From AP-15 sp963812675 (lineage in GTDB: Bacteria > Pseudomonadota > Alphaproteobacteria > ATCC43930 > CGMCC-115725), in NCBI GenBank assembly GCA_963812675.1, contig CAWEWR010000007.1, positions 620,001 to 684,000 of the forward strand: a DNA stretch of 64,000 nucleotides, written 5' to 3'. How positions within the stretch are numbered: the stretch's first letter is position 1; each line of letters begins with the position of its first letter. The notes below the pieces were generated by a model, which had not been told where the DNA came from, did no database searches, and worked only from the letters and a program-made list of their open reading frames with translations. Of the stretch, positions 8,791 to 15,992 are shown one piece after another. The position numbers were made by a program, and so were the translations under genes.

Positions 8791-9120
8791 TCATCCGATC
8801 CCAAGGAATTTCGCTAACGCCGTGCTGACCGTCTGCATCGTATCGGTATCGAGGCAGCCGATCCGCTGTCCGATCCTCGAACGAGGCACGGTGGCGGCCT
8901 TGTCGACCATTACCTGCGACCGCTTTTCCAGCCCGGTATCCGGGTTTGCTTCGACGGTTATTCGAAACAATGGCCAGTCGTGCAACTCGCTGGTCACGCG
9001 CAGCACGGTGACGGAAGTCAATCCGTCGAAGGCATTGTCCTGGACCACAAGAGCAGGTCGGGGCTTGCCGTAGTCGCCTGACAAGGCGATCGTGACGAGA
9101 TCGCCCCGCCTCATTTCCAT
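8791..9120 (-). CDS. PemK/MazF-family toxin (endoribonuclease), pair 2
   Basis: A 109-residue MazF-like protein, 'MEMRRGDLVTIALSGDYGKP' then 'RPALVVQDNAF' and 'SQVMVDKAATVPRSRIGQRI'. It is clearly paralogous to the toxin at 6884-7219. Its start overlaps the antitoxin gene by 10 nt, and its stop overlaps a possible ATG of the downstream hydrolase gene, so all three may be co-translated. Confidence 0.87.
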   Translation of the reverse strand: MEMRRGDLVTIALSGDYGKPRPALVVQDNAFDGLTSVTVLRVTSELHDWPLFRITVEANPDTGLEKRSQVMVDKAATVPRSRIGQRIGCLDTDTMQTVSTALAKFLGIG

Positions 9121-9395
9121 TCGTCGGAGAACCCTTGAAGCTCGGCCTCCAGTTCGCGCAGCACGGCCGCTTCGTCGCCGCGCGGGTTCTGCGCGGCAGC
9201 GGTTGCTTCGAGCGATTGTCGCCGCGCGTCGGCCTCGAACTCTCGGCGCGCCTTGCGTTCGACACGGTCGCGAACCAGCTCGCGGAGCAGTTCGCCGACA
9301 GGCTTGGATTCCTCTGCCGCGATTTGGGCAAAGGCGGTCTTCAAAGCCGAGTCGATGCGGAACGTGACCGTCTCCACCTTGCGGGCGATGCTCAT
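9111..9395 (-). CDS. Ribbon-helix-helix antitoxin, pair 2
   Basis: A 94-residue protein. 'KVETVTFRIDSALKTAFAQI' near the N-terminus has the alternating strand followed by helix of ribbon-helix-helix DNA-binding antitoxins. The C-terminal half is charged and glutamate-rich, as expected of the flexible toxin-binding tail. It overlaps the start of the mazF-like gene. It is unrelated to the DUF3018 antitoxin of pair 1 although the two toxins are alike. Confidence 0.8.
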   Translation of the reverse strand: MSIARKVETVTFRIDSALKTAFAQIAAEESKPVGELLRELVRDRVERKARREFEADARRQSLEATAAAQNPRGDEAAVLRELEAELQGFSDEWK

Positions 9396-9406
9396 TCTTA
9401 AGATCC

Positions 9407-9421
9407 GATTGTACTACAATC
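9407..9421. promoter_or_regulatory. Palindromic operator candidate of toxin-antitoxin pair 2
   Basis: GATTGTA-C-TACAATC, two perfect 7-bp arms around one base, lies 11 nt upstream of the antitoxin ATG. Ribbon-helix-helix antitoxins typically repress their own operon at such short inverted repeats. Binding is inferred. Confidence 0.55.
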
Positions 9422-9547
9422 TGCAATTCTAAATGTAATACGAAGCGGCTTTGAAACAAGGATGGTACGAGGACGCGGCAAACGGGTTCGGATCGAAGGC
9501 GATCGAGGTTATACATCCAAGGCAGCTTGGCCGAAGAAAGGAGTCCG

Positions 9548-10336
9548 ATGTCGGACCGGAAGAAGGATGGTGGGCAGCTCACGGTTGCCGGGATCGAGCT
9601 CGCGGCCGTGCAACGCGGCTCGGGTCGTCAGATTTTGATGCTGCACGGGTTTCAGACGATCGATCCCAACGCACATTTTCTCGAGCTGCTCGGCCGGCAT
9701 GGCGAAGTCATCGCACCGTCGAGCCCGGGCTTTGGCCAATCGCCGCGGCCGAAGGATTTCGATACCGTTTATGACCTCGTGCACCTCTATCTGGAGCTGC
9801 TGGAGACGTTGCCCAGCGACAAGGTGACCTTGATTGGGTTTTCCTTCGGCGGGTGGCTGGCGGCGGAGGTCGCGGTGGCGTGCAGCCATCGGCTCGACAA
9901 ACTCGTTCTCGTCGATCCGGTCGGCATCAAGATCAGCGGCCCTGCCACACCCGACATCCTCGACGTGTTTGAAAGATCGCCCGACGAGGTGCGCCGGCGC
10001 AGCTGGCACGACCTGGACAGGTTCGCGCCGAACTTTAATGCAATGTCCGACGAGGCGCTGACCGTCTACGCACGCAACCGCGAGGCGCTGTGTCTCTATG
10101 CCTGGCACCCGTATATGTACAACCCGCAATTGCCGCGCTGGCTCGGAAGGATCAAGGTGCCGACCCTTTTGCTATGGGGCGAGAGCGACCGGGTCGTCAC
10201 ACCGGATTACGGCCGCGCCTATGCTCGCCTGATCCCGGGCTCACGGTTCGAATTGATCGAAGCCGCCGGGCACCATCCGGAGATCGAGCAACCCGGGATG
10301 TTCGTCGAGCGGGTTTCGCGTTTCCTCGAGGAGTAG
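9548..10336 (+). CDS. Alpha/beta hydrolase
   Basis: A 262-residue alpha/beta-hydrolase-fold protein. The oxyanion loop region 'ILMLHGFQ', nucleophile elbow 'LIGFSFGGW' (serine), acid region 'LLLWGESDRVV' (aspartate) and terminal histidine in 'IEAAGHHPEIEQP' are all present, so it should be an active hydrolase. ATG 9548 has AAAGGAG seven bases upstream; the open frame's earlier ATG at 9527 has none. It is followed after 5 nt by a luciferase-like oxidoreductase and then an HSL-type esterase, forming a short catabolic operon in which the hydrolase may cleave the product of the oxidoreductase. The substrate is unknown. Confidence 0.87.
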   Translation: MSDRKKDGGQLTVAGIELAAVQRGSGRQILMLHGFQTIDPNAHFLELLGRHGEVIAPSSPGFGQSPRPKDFDTVYDLVHLYLELLETLPSDKVTLIGFSFGGWLAAEVAVACSHRLDKLVLVDPVGIKISGPATPDILDVFERSPDEVRRRSWHDLDRFAPNFNAMSDEALTVYARNREALCLYAWHPYMYNPQLPRWLGRIKVPTLLLWGESDRVVTPDYGRAYARLIPGSRFELIEAAGHHPEIEQPGMFVERVSRFLEE

Positions 10337-10341
10337 CGGCC

Positions 10342-11544
10342 ATGCACGCCTGGTATCATTGCGAGAACGTCTACCCCTTTGTGCCTCAGGGAGTGCTCGA
10401 TCGCGCCGAGTCGGTGCGTGCCAGCCTCCCCAACAAGTACTGCGACCCGAAGATCGCGGCGGATTTGTTCGAGGAATGCCTCGACGAGCACCTGCTGTGC
10501 GACGATCTCGGCGTCAACGTCGTCTCGATCGAGCACCATTCCGGGATCAACAGCCTCTATGGCGCGAGCCCGATGATCCTCGGCATCCTCGCGCGGCAAA
10601 CAAAGAAGGTGCGCATCCTGAGCCTCGGCACATTGATCACGATCCGCCCCGACCCGGTGCGGGTCGCCGAGGAATACGCGACGGCGGATGTGATCTCGCG
10701 CGGGCGGCTCGAGATCGGCTTTGTCAAATCGGGCGACAGCGAGATGGTGTCGGGCAACGCCAACCCGGTCGGCTATGTCGATCGCTTCTGGGAGGCGATC
10801 GACCTCATTCAGAAGACCTTGACCTCGCATGATGGGCCGTTCAGCTGGGAGGGCAAGCACTACACGCATCGCCACATCAACATTTGGCCGCCCGTCTATC
10901 AGCGGCCGCATCCGGCGATGTGGGCGGCGACCGGCGATCCCGAAACCTCGGCCGAGCTGGGTCGGCGCGGCATGATCAATGCGCTGGTGCTGCGCGGGCC
11001 CGAGGCCAGCAAGCGCGCCTTCGACACGTACCGCGCGGCGCGGCGAGAAGCCGGGCTGGCGGCCCCCGGAACCGACCGCTTCGCCTATGCGGCGCTCTGC
11101 TATGTCGGCGATACCGACGAGGAGGGGCTACGGGTCGGCGGCAAGACATTGTGGTTCCTCAACACCAGCCTCAAGCAGTCGCCGCAGATGTCGAAGCTGC
11201 TGCCCGGGCGGTCGCCGCCGGAGGTAACGGCACAGAACTATCGCTCGCAACCGAAACCCGGCACTGCGCGTCGTCCGGCCGACAGCCTGATCGGCATTAC
11301 TGCCGAGCAGGCGATCGCCCGCGGTATCCTGTGTGCGGGCAATCCGGATACCGTCTACAAGCAGATCATGGACATCTACGACAAGGTCAGCGGGTTCGGC
11401 CACTTCATCTTCATCGGGCGTTCCGGCTTCCTGGATCATCAGGAGGCCGAGAAGGGCATCAGGCTCCTCGCCAAGGAGGTGCTGCCGAGGCTGCCGGCGG
11501 CAACATCAACGCCTGCGGCCGAGCCGGCCCGCACCGCTGAATAG
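10342..11544 (+). CDS. LLM-class flavin-dependent oxidoreductase
   Basis: A 400-residue bacterial-luciferase-like monooxygenase. Supporting segments are 'SIEHHSGIN', 'LARQTKKVRILSLGTL', 'RPDPVRVAEEYATADVISRG' and 'RLEIGFVKSG', the barrel strands and FMN-binding regions of the family. It is longer than the usual 330-350 residues. ATG 10342 lies 5 nt after the stop of the hydrolase gene. Members use reduced flavin to oxidise carbon-sulfur, carbon-nitrogen or ketone substrates. Its position between two hydrolases suggests Baeyer-Villiger-like oxidation followed by ester cleavage, which is an inference from context. Confidence 0.88.
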   Translation: MHAWYHCENVYPFVPQGVLDRAESVRASLPNKYCDPKIAADLFEECLDEHLLCDDLGVNVVSIEHHSGINSLYGASPMILGILARQTKKVRILSLGTLITIRPDPVRVAEEYATADVISRGRLEIGFVKSGDSEMVSGNANPVGYVDRFWEAIDLIQKTLTSHDGPFSWEGKHYTHRHINIWPPVYQRPHPAMWAATGDPETSAELGRRGMINALVLRGPEASKRAFDTYRAARREAGLAAPGTDRFAYAALCYVGDTDEEGLRVGGKTLWFLNTSLKQSPQMSKLLPGRSPPEVTAQNYRSQPKPGTARRPADSLIGITAEQAIARGILCAGNPDTVYKQIMDIYDKVSGFGHFIFIGRSGFLDHQEAEKGIRLLAKEVLPRLPAATSTPAAEPARTAE

Positions 11545-11561
11545 CCAATGGGAGAGAGACG

Positions 11562-12515
11562 ATGAATGACGCGACACCCTGGATCGATCCCGAGCTCGTC
11601 GCTGCGGGGCAGCTGCTGCAGAGCCGCGGCCTCGTCGCGCCAGACCGCACGCAGGCGTCGTTGAGCGAGGTCCGTGCCGCAACTGATCGCATCGGAGCGT
11701 TTCTCGGCGAAGACTCCGTTCCCCTGCAGCGCGAACGCGATCTGCGCCTGCCGGGGCCGCATGGCCAGGTGCCGTGCCGCCTCTATCTGCCGGACAACAC
11801 CGAACACCCGCCGCTGCTGGTTTACGCGCATGGCGGCGGCTTTATGCAGGGCAGCCTGCCGAGCTGGGATTCGATGCTGCGCGAGCTCGTCCGCCAGAGC
11901 GGCGTCGCCGCGCTGTCCGTCGATTATCGGCTGTCGCCCGAGCATCGGTTTCCGGTGGCCTTTGACGAGATGGTCGCGATGGTCCGCCTCGCCGCGCGTG
12001 AGGGTGCGGGTTTCGGTATCGATCCGACCAGGCTCGCTGTCGGTGGCGATTCCGCCGGCGCCAACCTGGCGCTGGCAGCCGCCGTCGCGTTGCGTGACGC
12101 GCGCGAGGGTGCCCTCGGCTTCATGCTGCTGGTCTATGGCTGCTTCTCGACCGACACCGAGAGCCAATCCTGGCAGCGTTTCGGCCGCGGCGCCGGTCTG
12201 TCGCAGACCCAGATGCGGTGGATCTGGGAGACCTACCTCGAGCGTCCCGAGCAGCAGAAGGATTGGCGCGCCGCACCGGCAATCGCCGAACTGTCCCGGC
12301 TACCCGCGGCACATCTGATCGTCGGCAGTCTCGATCCGCTGCTCGACGACAGCCACCGCCTCGCCGCGCGCCTAGAGGAGGCGGGCGTACCGTGTGAGCT
12401 CAAGGTTTATGAAGGCCTAAATCACGGCTTCATCCGCTACGGCCGATTGATCGCCGCTGCGCGCCGCGCCGTCGGCGATTGTGCCGCCGCCTTGTCCAAG
12501 GCGCTGGGCTCATAA
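11562..12515 (+). CDS. Alpha/beta hydrolase of the hormone-sensitive-lipase (HSL/family IV esterase) type
   Basis: A 317-residue esterase. It has the diagnostic 'YAHGGGFMQG' oxyanion motif, 'VGGDSAGANLAL' nucleophile elbow, 'GSLDPLLDDSHRLA' acid region and catalytic histidine in 'GLNHGFIRYG', so the whole catalytic set of the HSL family is intact. The ATG is preceded by GGGAGAGAG at 11550-11558. It is the third gene of the hydrolase-oxidoreductase-esterase operon and probably acts on short-chain esters in the cytoplasm. Confidence 0.88.
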   Translation: MNDATPWIDPELVAAGQLLQSRGLVAPDRTQASLSEVRAATDRIGAFLGEDSVPLQRERDLRLPGPHGQVPCRLYLPDNTEHPPLLVYAHGGGFMQGSLPSWDSMLRELVRQSGVAALSVDYRLSPEHRFPVAFDEMVAMVRLAAREGAGFGIDPTRLAVGGDSAGANLALAAAVALRDAREGALGFMLLVYGCFSTDTESQSWQRFGRGAGLSQTQMRWIWETYLERPEQQKDWRAAPAIAELSRLPAAHLIVGSLDPLLDDSHRLAARLEEAGVPCELKVYEGLNHGFIRYGRLIAAARRAVGDCAAALSKALGS

Positions 12516-12517
12516 AC

Positions 12518-12652
12518 CCTCACCCACCAACCCCCTCGGGCTTGGTCCCCCCTCTCCCGCGGTGCGGGAGAGGAGCTTTGCGCTGAATCAGCTCTGTAGC
12601 CCCTCTCCCGCACCGCGGGAGAGGGTACCGAGCGTAGCGAGGCGGGTGAGGG
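12518..12652. repeat. Nested inverted-repeat element between convergent genes
   Basis: Outer arms CCCTCACCC (12518-12526) and GGGTGAGGG (12644-12652) enclose two hairpins, 12551-12573 (CCTCTCCCGC / GCGGGAGAGG) and 12601-12625 (CCCTCTCCCGC / GCGGGAGAGGG). The element fills the gap between the convergent esterase and GH15 genes and could end transcription in both directions, though it lacks T-tracts. It resembles the other CTCCC-GCGGG palindromes in the window. Confidence 0.75.
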
Positions 12653-12670
12653 ACCCTTCTGAACGAGCGT

Positions 12671-14509
12671 CTATGAGGCGAGGTGACGCCTCGCTTGGCG
12701 GCGGTCCGCGCGCTGTTGCGCGGGACCTTGCGCGCGGGTCAGGTTGTAGGCGGTGTTGACCAGCGCGACGTGCGAGAAGGCTTGCGGGAAATTTCCGACT
12801 TGGCGACAGAGGCGCGGGTCGTACTCCTCTGCGAGAAGCCCGACATCGTTGCGCAAAGACAGCAGGCGCTCGAAAAGCTCGCGGGCCTCGTCGACGCGTC
12901 CTTGCAGGACATAGTTGTCGGCCAGCCAGAAGCTGCAGGCCAGAAAGGCCCCTTCTCCGGGGGGCAAGCCGTCTGCGACCTCTCCGCTGTCGTAACGCAT
13001 GACGAAACCGTCGACGAAAAGGCGCTGCTCGATTGCCTTGACCGTCCCGACGATGCGCGGGTCGCTCGGCGGCAGAAAGCCGACGAGCGGCAGCAGCAAC
13101 AGGCTCGCGTCGAGCGATTTCGACCCGTAAGCCTGAACGAAGCTGCCGAGATCCGGATCGAATCCACGCCGGCAGACATCCTGGTGAATCTCGTCGCGTA
13201 TCCGCCGCAAGGCCTCGCTCTCACCCGCACCGCCCACCTGCTCGCCCAGTTGTTCCCGAAATTTGACGGCCCGGTCGAAGGCAACCCACGCCATTACCTT
13301 GGAATGTGTGAAGTGCTGCGGCGGCCCGCGTACTTCCCAGATGCCCTCGTCAGGTTGGCGCCAGATTTGCGCCAAATGACCGAGAATGTTGCCGCCGATC
13401 GCGATCGCGCGGTCGACCGTCGGCAGACCATGGCAATGGGCATGGTACAGCGCGTCGAGGACCTCACCATATACGTCGAGTTGTATCTGCTTCACGGCGG
13501 CATTGCCGATTCGCACCGGTCGCGAGCCTTCGTATCCCGATAGCCATGGCACCTTCCACTCTTCCAACCGCCGCTCGCCGCCCAGCCCATACATGATCTG
13601 CAGCTGGTCAGGGCTGCCGGCGACGGCGCGCAGCAACCAATCCCGCCATGCGCGGGCCTCGTCATAAAAGCCCCCGTGCATCAGGGCCAGCAGGGTGAAG
13701 GTGGCATCGCGCAGCCAGCAGTAGCGGTAGTCCCAATTTCGCGACCCGCCGATCTGCTCGGGCAAGGAGGTCGTCGGCGCCGCGACAATTCCGCCGGTCG
13801 CGCTAAAGGTCAGGCCTTTCAGCGCGACCAGAGAGCCTTTGACGGCATCGCCCCAAGGACCGGCGGGGCAGCAGCGTGACGACCATCGCCGCCAAAAGGT
13901 TTCGACCCGGAGCAAGGCCTGCTCTGCATCGACGGGCTGTGGCCGCGGAAGATGGGAGGGCCCATAACTCATCACGAAAGGGATCGTCTCACCCGCGCTG
14001 ACGTCGAATTCGCCGACAGTCTTCAGATCCTCGCCGCGGAGCGGCACCGGTGTGCGCAAGACTACTCTTTCGGGACCGCCAATGGCCGATATCCCGCCCT
14101 CGGGCAGCCGCTCGACCCAGGGCACCACGGCACCGTAGTCAAAGCGCAGAACGAACTCGGTCTGCATCGAGAGACGACCGCGCAACCCTCGGACCAGACG
14201 AACGATATCTGAGAAGCCGTGCCGTAATCCGATGAAATCGACCAGCTCGACTGCACCCGCGGCAGTCTCGAACATTGTTACGAGGATCAGCGAGCCGTTC
14301 AGATAACGGCGCTCGACTCTATGGGAGGGATCGGCCGGCGCAATCAGCCAACGGCCGTGCTCGGGCTTCCCCAGAAGCGCTGCAAAACAGGCTGCGGCAT
14401 CGAACCGCGGCAGACAGAGCCAGTCGATCGATCCGTTGCGCCCGACCAGCGCCGCCGTAGCGCAGTTGCTGATCAGCGCATAATCTTCGATCCGCTGGAT
14501 TGCTGCCAT
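12671..14509 (-). CDS. Glycoside hydrolase family 15 protein (glucoamylase/trehalase-like)
   Basis: A 612-residue protein. The N-terminal domain begins 'IEDYALISNCATAALVGRNG' followed by 'SIDWLCLPRFD', the usual start of bacterial GH15 enzymes. The catalytic (alpha/alpha)6 barrel shows 'SRNWDYRYCWLRDATFTLLA', 'LDVYGEVLDAL', 'WEVRGPPQHFTHSKVMAWVA' and 'LAEEYDP', the glutamate-bearing family regions. Members hydrolyse alpha-glucosidic bonds (trehalose, maltose or starch ends). ATG 14507-14509 with GGGGAGG upstream is preferred to the longer frame to 14617. No signal peptide is visible, so a cytoplasmic role such as trehalose breakdown is likely. It is transcribed alone. Confidence 0.9.
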   Translation of the reverse strand: MAAIQRIEDYALISNCATAALVGRNGSIDWLCLPRFDAAACFAALLGKPEHGRWLIAPADPSHRVERRYLNGSLILVTMFETAAGAVELVDFIGLRHGFSDIVRLVRGLRGRLSMQTEFVLRFDYGAVVPWVERLPEGGISAIGGPERVVLRTPVPLRGEDLKTVGEFDVSAGETIPFVMSYGPSHLPRPQPVDAEQALLRVETFWRRWSSRCCPAGPWGDAVKGSLVALKGLTFSATGGIVAAPTTSLPEQIGGSRNWDYRYCWLRDATFTLLALMHGGFYDEARAWRDWLLRAVAGSPDQLQIMYGLGGERRLEEWKVPWLSGYEGSRPVRIGNAAVKQIQLDVYGEVLDALYHAHCHGLPTVDRAIAIGGNILGHLAQIWRQPDEGIWEVRGPPQHFTHSKVMAWVAFDRAVKFREQLGEQVGGAGESEALRRIRDEIHQDVCRRGFDPDLGSFVQAYGSKSLDASLLLLPLVGFLPPSDPRIVGTVKAIEQRLFVDGFVMRYDSGEVADGLPPGEGAFLACSFWLADNYVLQGRVDEARELFERLLSLRNDVGLLAEEYDPRLCRQVGNFPQAFSHVALVNTAYNLTRAQGPAQQRADRRQARRHLAS

Positions 14510-14633
14510 GGCCTCCCCGCGCTTTCCCGCCATGAATAACGCAGGACGCTGGCCCGATGAAGTGGGTGGTCGCACTTTCGGGCGGGCCGCTAGCCGACGG
14601 CCCGCCCGAGCAATCATTCAGCGGTAACCGAGG

Positions 14634-14963
14634 CTACGGACTGCCGTGGCCGCTGGCCTTCGGACCGGCGTTGTCCGAATAGGGGCGTGCCGCGACGTAG
14701 GGATCCCAATACGCCTTCGGAGCCGGAAAAGGTGATCCGGCATAGTAATTATAAGTCGGGTAGTTGTAAGCGTACCCATACCCCGGGTAGTAGTAATACC
14801 ATGGGTTGCCCGAAGTGCTGGTCTGGTACCCCGGATAATTATAAGGGGACCACGAATAGGTGTTCGGCGCTCCGTAATAATTGTAGTATTGGGCGTGCCC
14901 GGTGGCCGCGGTTCCCGCGAGCAAGCCGAGGCCGACGACCGCTGCTGTTGCCAGTGTCTGCAT
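14634..14963 (-). CDS. Small tyrosine-rich secreted protein, function unknown
   Basis: A 109-residue protein starting with a clear signal peptide (MQTLATAAVVGLGLLAGTAA, then TGHA before the predicted cut). The mature part is extremely rich in Tyr, Pro, Gly and Asn, with runs such as 'NYYGAPNTYSW' and 'NPWYYYYPGYGYAYNYP'; about 22 residues are tyrosine. GGAGG lies a few bases upstream of the ATG. Such low-complexity tyrosine/glycine proteins can form surface coats or be cross-linked, but no family is recognised. Base composition is lower in GC than its neighbours because of TAT/TAC and AAT codons. Confidence 0.72.
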   Translation of the reverse strand: MQTLATAAVVGLGLLAGTAATGHAQYYNYYGAPNTYSWSPYNYPGYQTSTSGNPWYYYYPGYGYAYNYPTYNYYAGSPFPAPKAYWDPYVAARPYSDNAGPKASGHGSP

Positions 14964-15341
14964 CGATTACCTCCAAATCAACGTCTGCTTCTGTTTTCTA
15001 AACATTGAGAAGGAGAGAATCGTTCAGTCTGCCTTCGAAATCCTTTCCCATCCAATAGGTTGATGTCTCACTCGCTATCCAGCGCGAATAGCGATGCGAT
15101 GATCACCGATCGATAGTGGCAATTTTGGGATAATAGCGAGTTCGTTGAGCTTTTTGATCATCTCTTTTGTTTACAGCAGAAAACTCTTCATCTGACCTGG
15201 GTTGCGTGGGGCAACGACACGTCCCAACTCCTCGCTGCGTACGGATAGTGAAGGGGATAAATTTCGAATTGCGGAGCGTTGTACTGTGCCCTTCGGGCTC
15301 AGCGGGAGGGGGGAAGTGCAAGCTTGAGAGGAGACCGAGAT
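14964..15341. other. Intergenic region between divergent genes
   Basis: A 378-nt AT-richer stretch separates the divergent tyrosine-rich protein gene and the MlaC/HpnM gene, so both promoters should lie here. I see AT-rich segments near 15115-15180 but no convincing -35/-10 pair, RNA gene or repeat. Short open frames in it have no ribosome sites or recognisable products. Confidence 0.5.
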
Positions 15342-15989
15342 ATGGCTGGTCAGAACATGCGAGATGCTTGGAGAGGCAAAATTGCGAGCTTATGCCTCGC
15401 GCTGCTTGTTGCCGTCGGCCTATTCACGCCGGGCTTGGCTGCCGTTCCTGATGCCCAGGACCAGGTGCGAGGCTTTTACGGCGTTTTGCTCGGCACGATG
15501 CGGGATGGTCGAACGCTTGGGGAGAGCGGGCGTTATGCCAGACTGGCGCCGGCCGTCAACAGGACCTTTGACATCCCGATGATGACGCGGCTCGCGATCG
15601 GCCCGTCCTGGGGCACTCTCTCCCCAGCCCAGCAGCAACAGCTGCTGGCGGCATTTGGGCACTATGTCGCAGCAACTTACGCCGATCGCTTCGACACCTA
15701 TTCGGGTGAGCAATTGCAAGTCACCGGCGAACGGCCCAATGGCGATGACGTCATGGTGCAGACGAAGATCGCCAAATCAAATGGCGAGGCGACGAGGCTC
15801 GATTATCGGATGCGCCAGGATCAGGGCTCTTGGCGGATTTCCGACGTGTATCTCGACGGTACGATCAGCCAACTGGCGGTACATCGATCGGAGTTCCATT
15901 CGATCCTGCAGCGCGAGGGCGTCGACGGTCTCGTGACGGCGCTGAACCGCAAGGTCGACCTGCTGCAGAGCGTCGCCCGCTCGTCATAG
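15342..15989 (+). CDS. MlaC/Ttg2D-family phospholipid-binding periplasmic protein (HpnM-like)
   Basis: A 215-residue exported protein with a signal peptide (IASLCLALLVAVGLFTPGLA) after a short basic region. The mature domain contains 'FDIPMMTRLAIGPSWGTLSP', 'VAATYADRFDTYSGEQ', 'VMVQTKI' and 'WRISDVYLDGTISQLAVHRS', which match the MlaC/toluene-tolerance fold and particularly the HpnM proteins seen in hopanoid gene clusters. The family ferries phospholipid (or, for HpnM, probably hopanoid) between outer and inner membranes. No hpn or mla genes are in the window. ATG 15342 has GAGAGGAG upstream. It converges with the PBP gene, 3 nt apart. Confidence 0.82.
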   Translation: MAGQNMRDAWRGKIASLCLALLVAVGLFTPGLAAVPDAQDQVRGFYGVLLGTMRDGRTLGESGRYARLAPAVNRTFDIPMMTRLAIGPSWGTLSPAQQQQLLAAFGHYVAATYADRFDTYSGEQLQVTGERPNGDDVMVQTKIAKSNGEATRLDYRMRQDQGSWRISDVYLDGTISQLAVHRSEFHSILQREGVDGLVTALNRKVDLLQSVARSS

Positions 15990-15992
15990 CCG

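Noticed and set aside
15103..15321. 72-codon minus-strand frame in the gap before the MlaC/HpnM gene
   Set aside because: No ribosome site, no similarity recognised, and it overlaps the expected promoter region.
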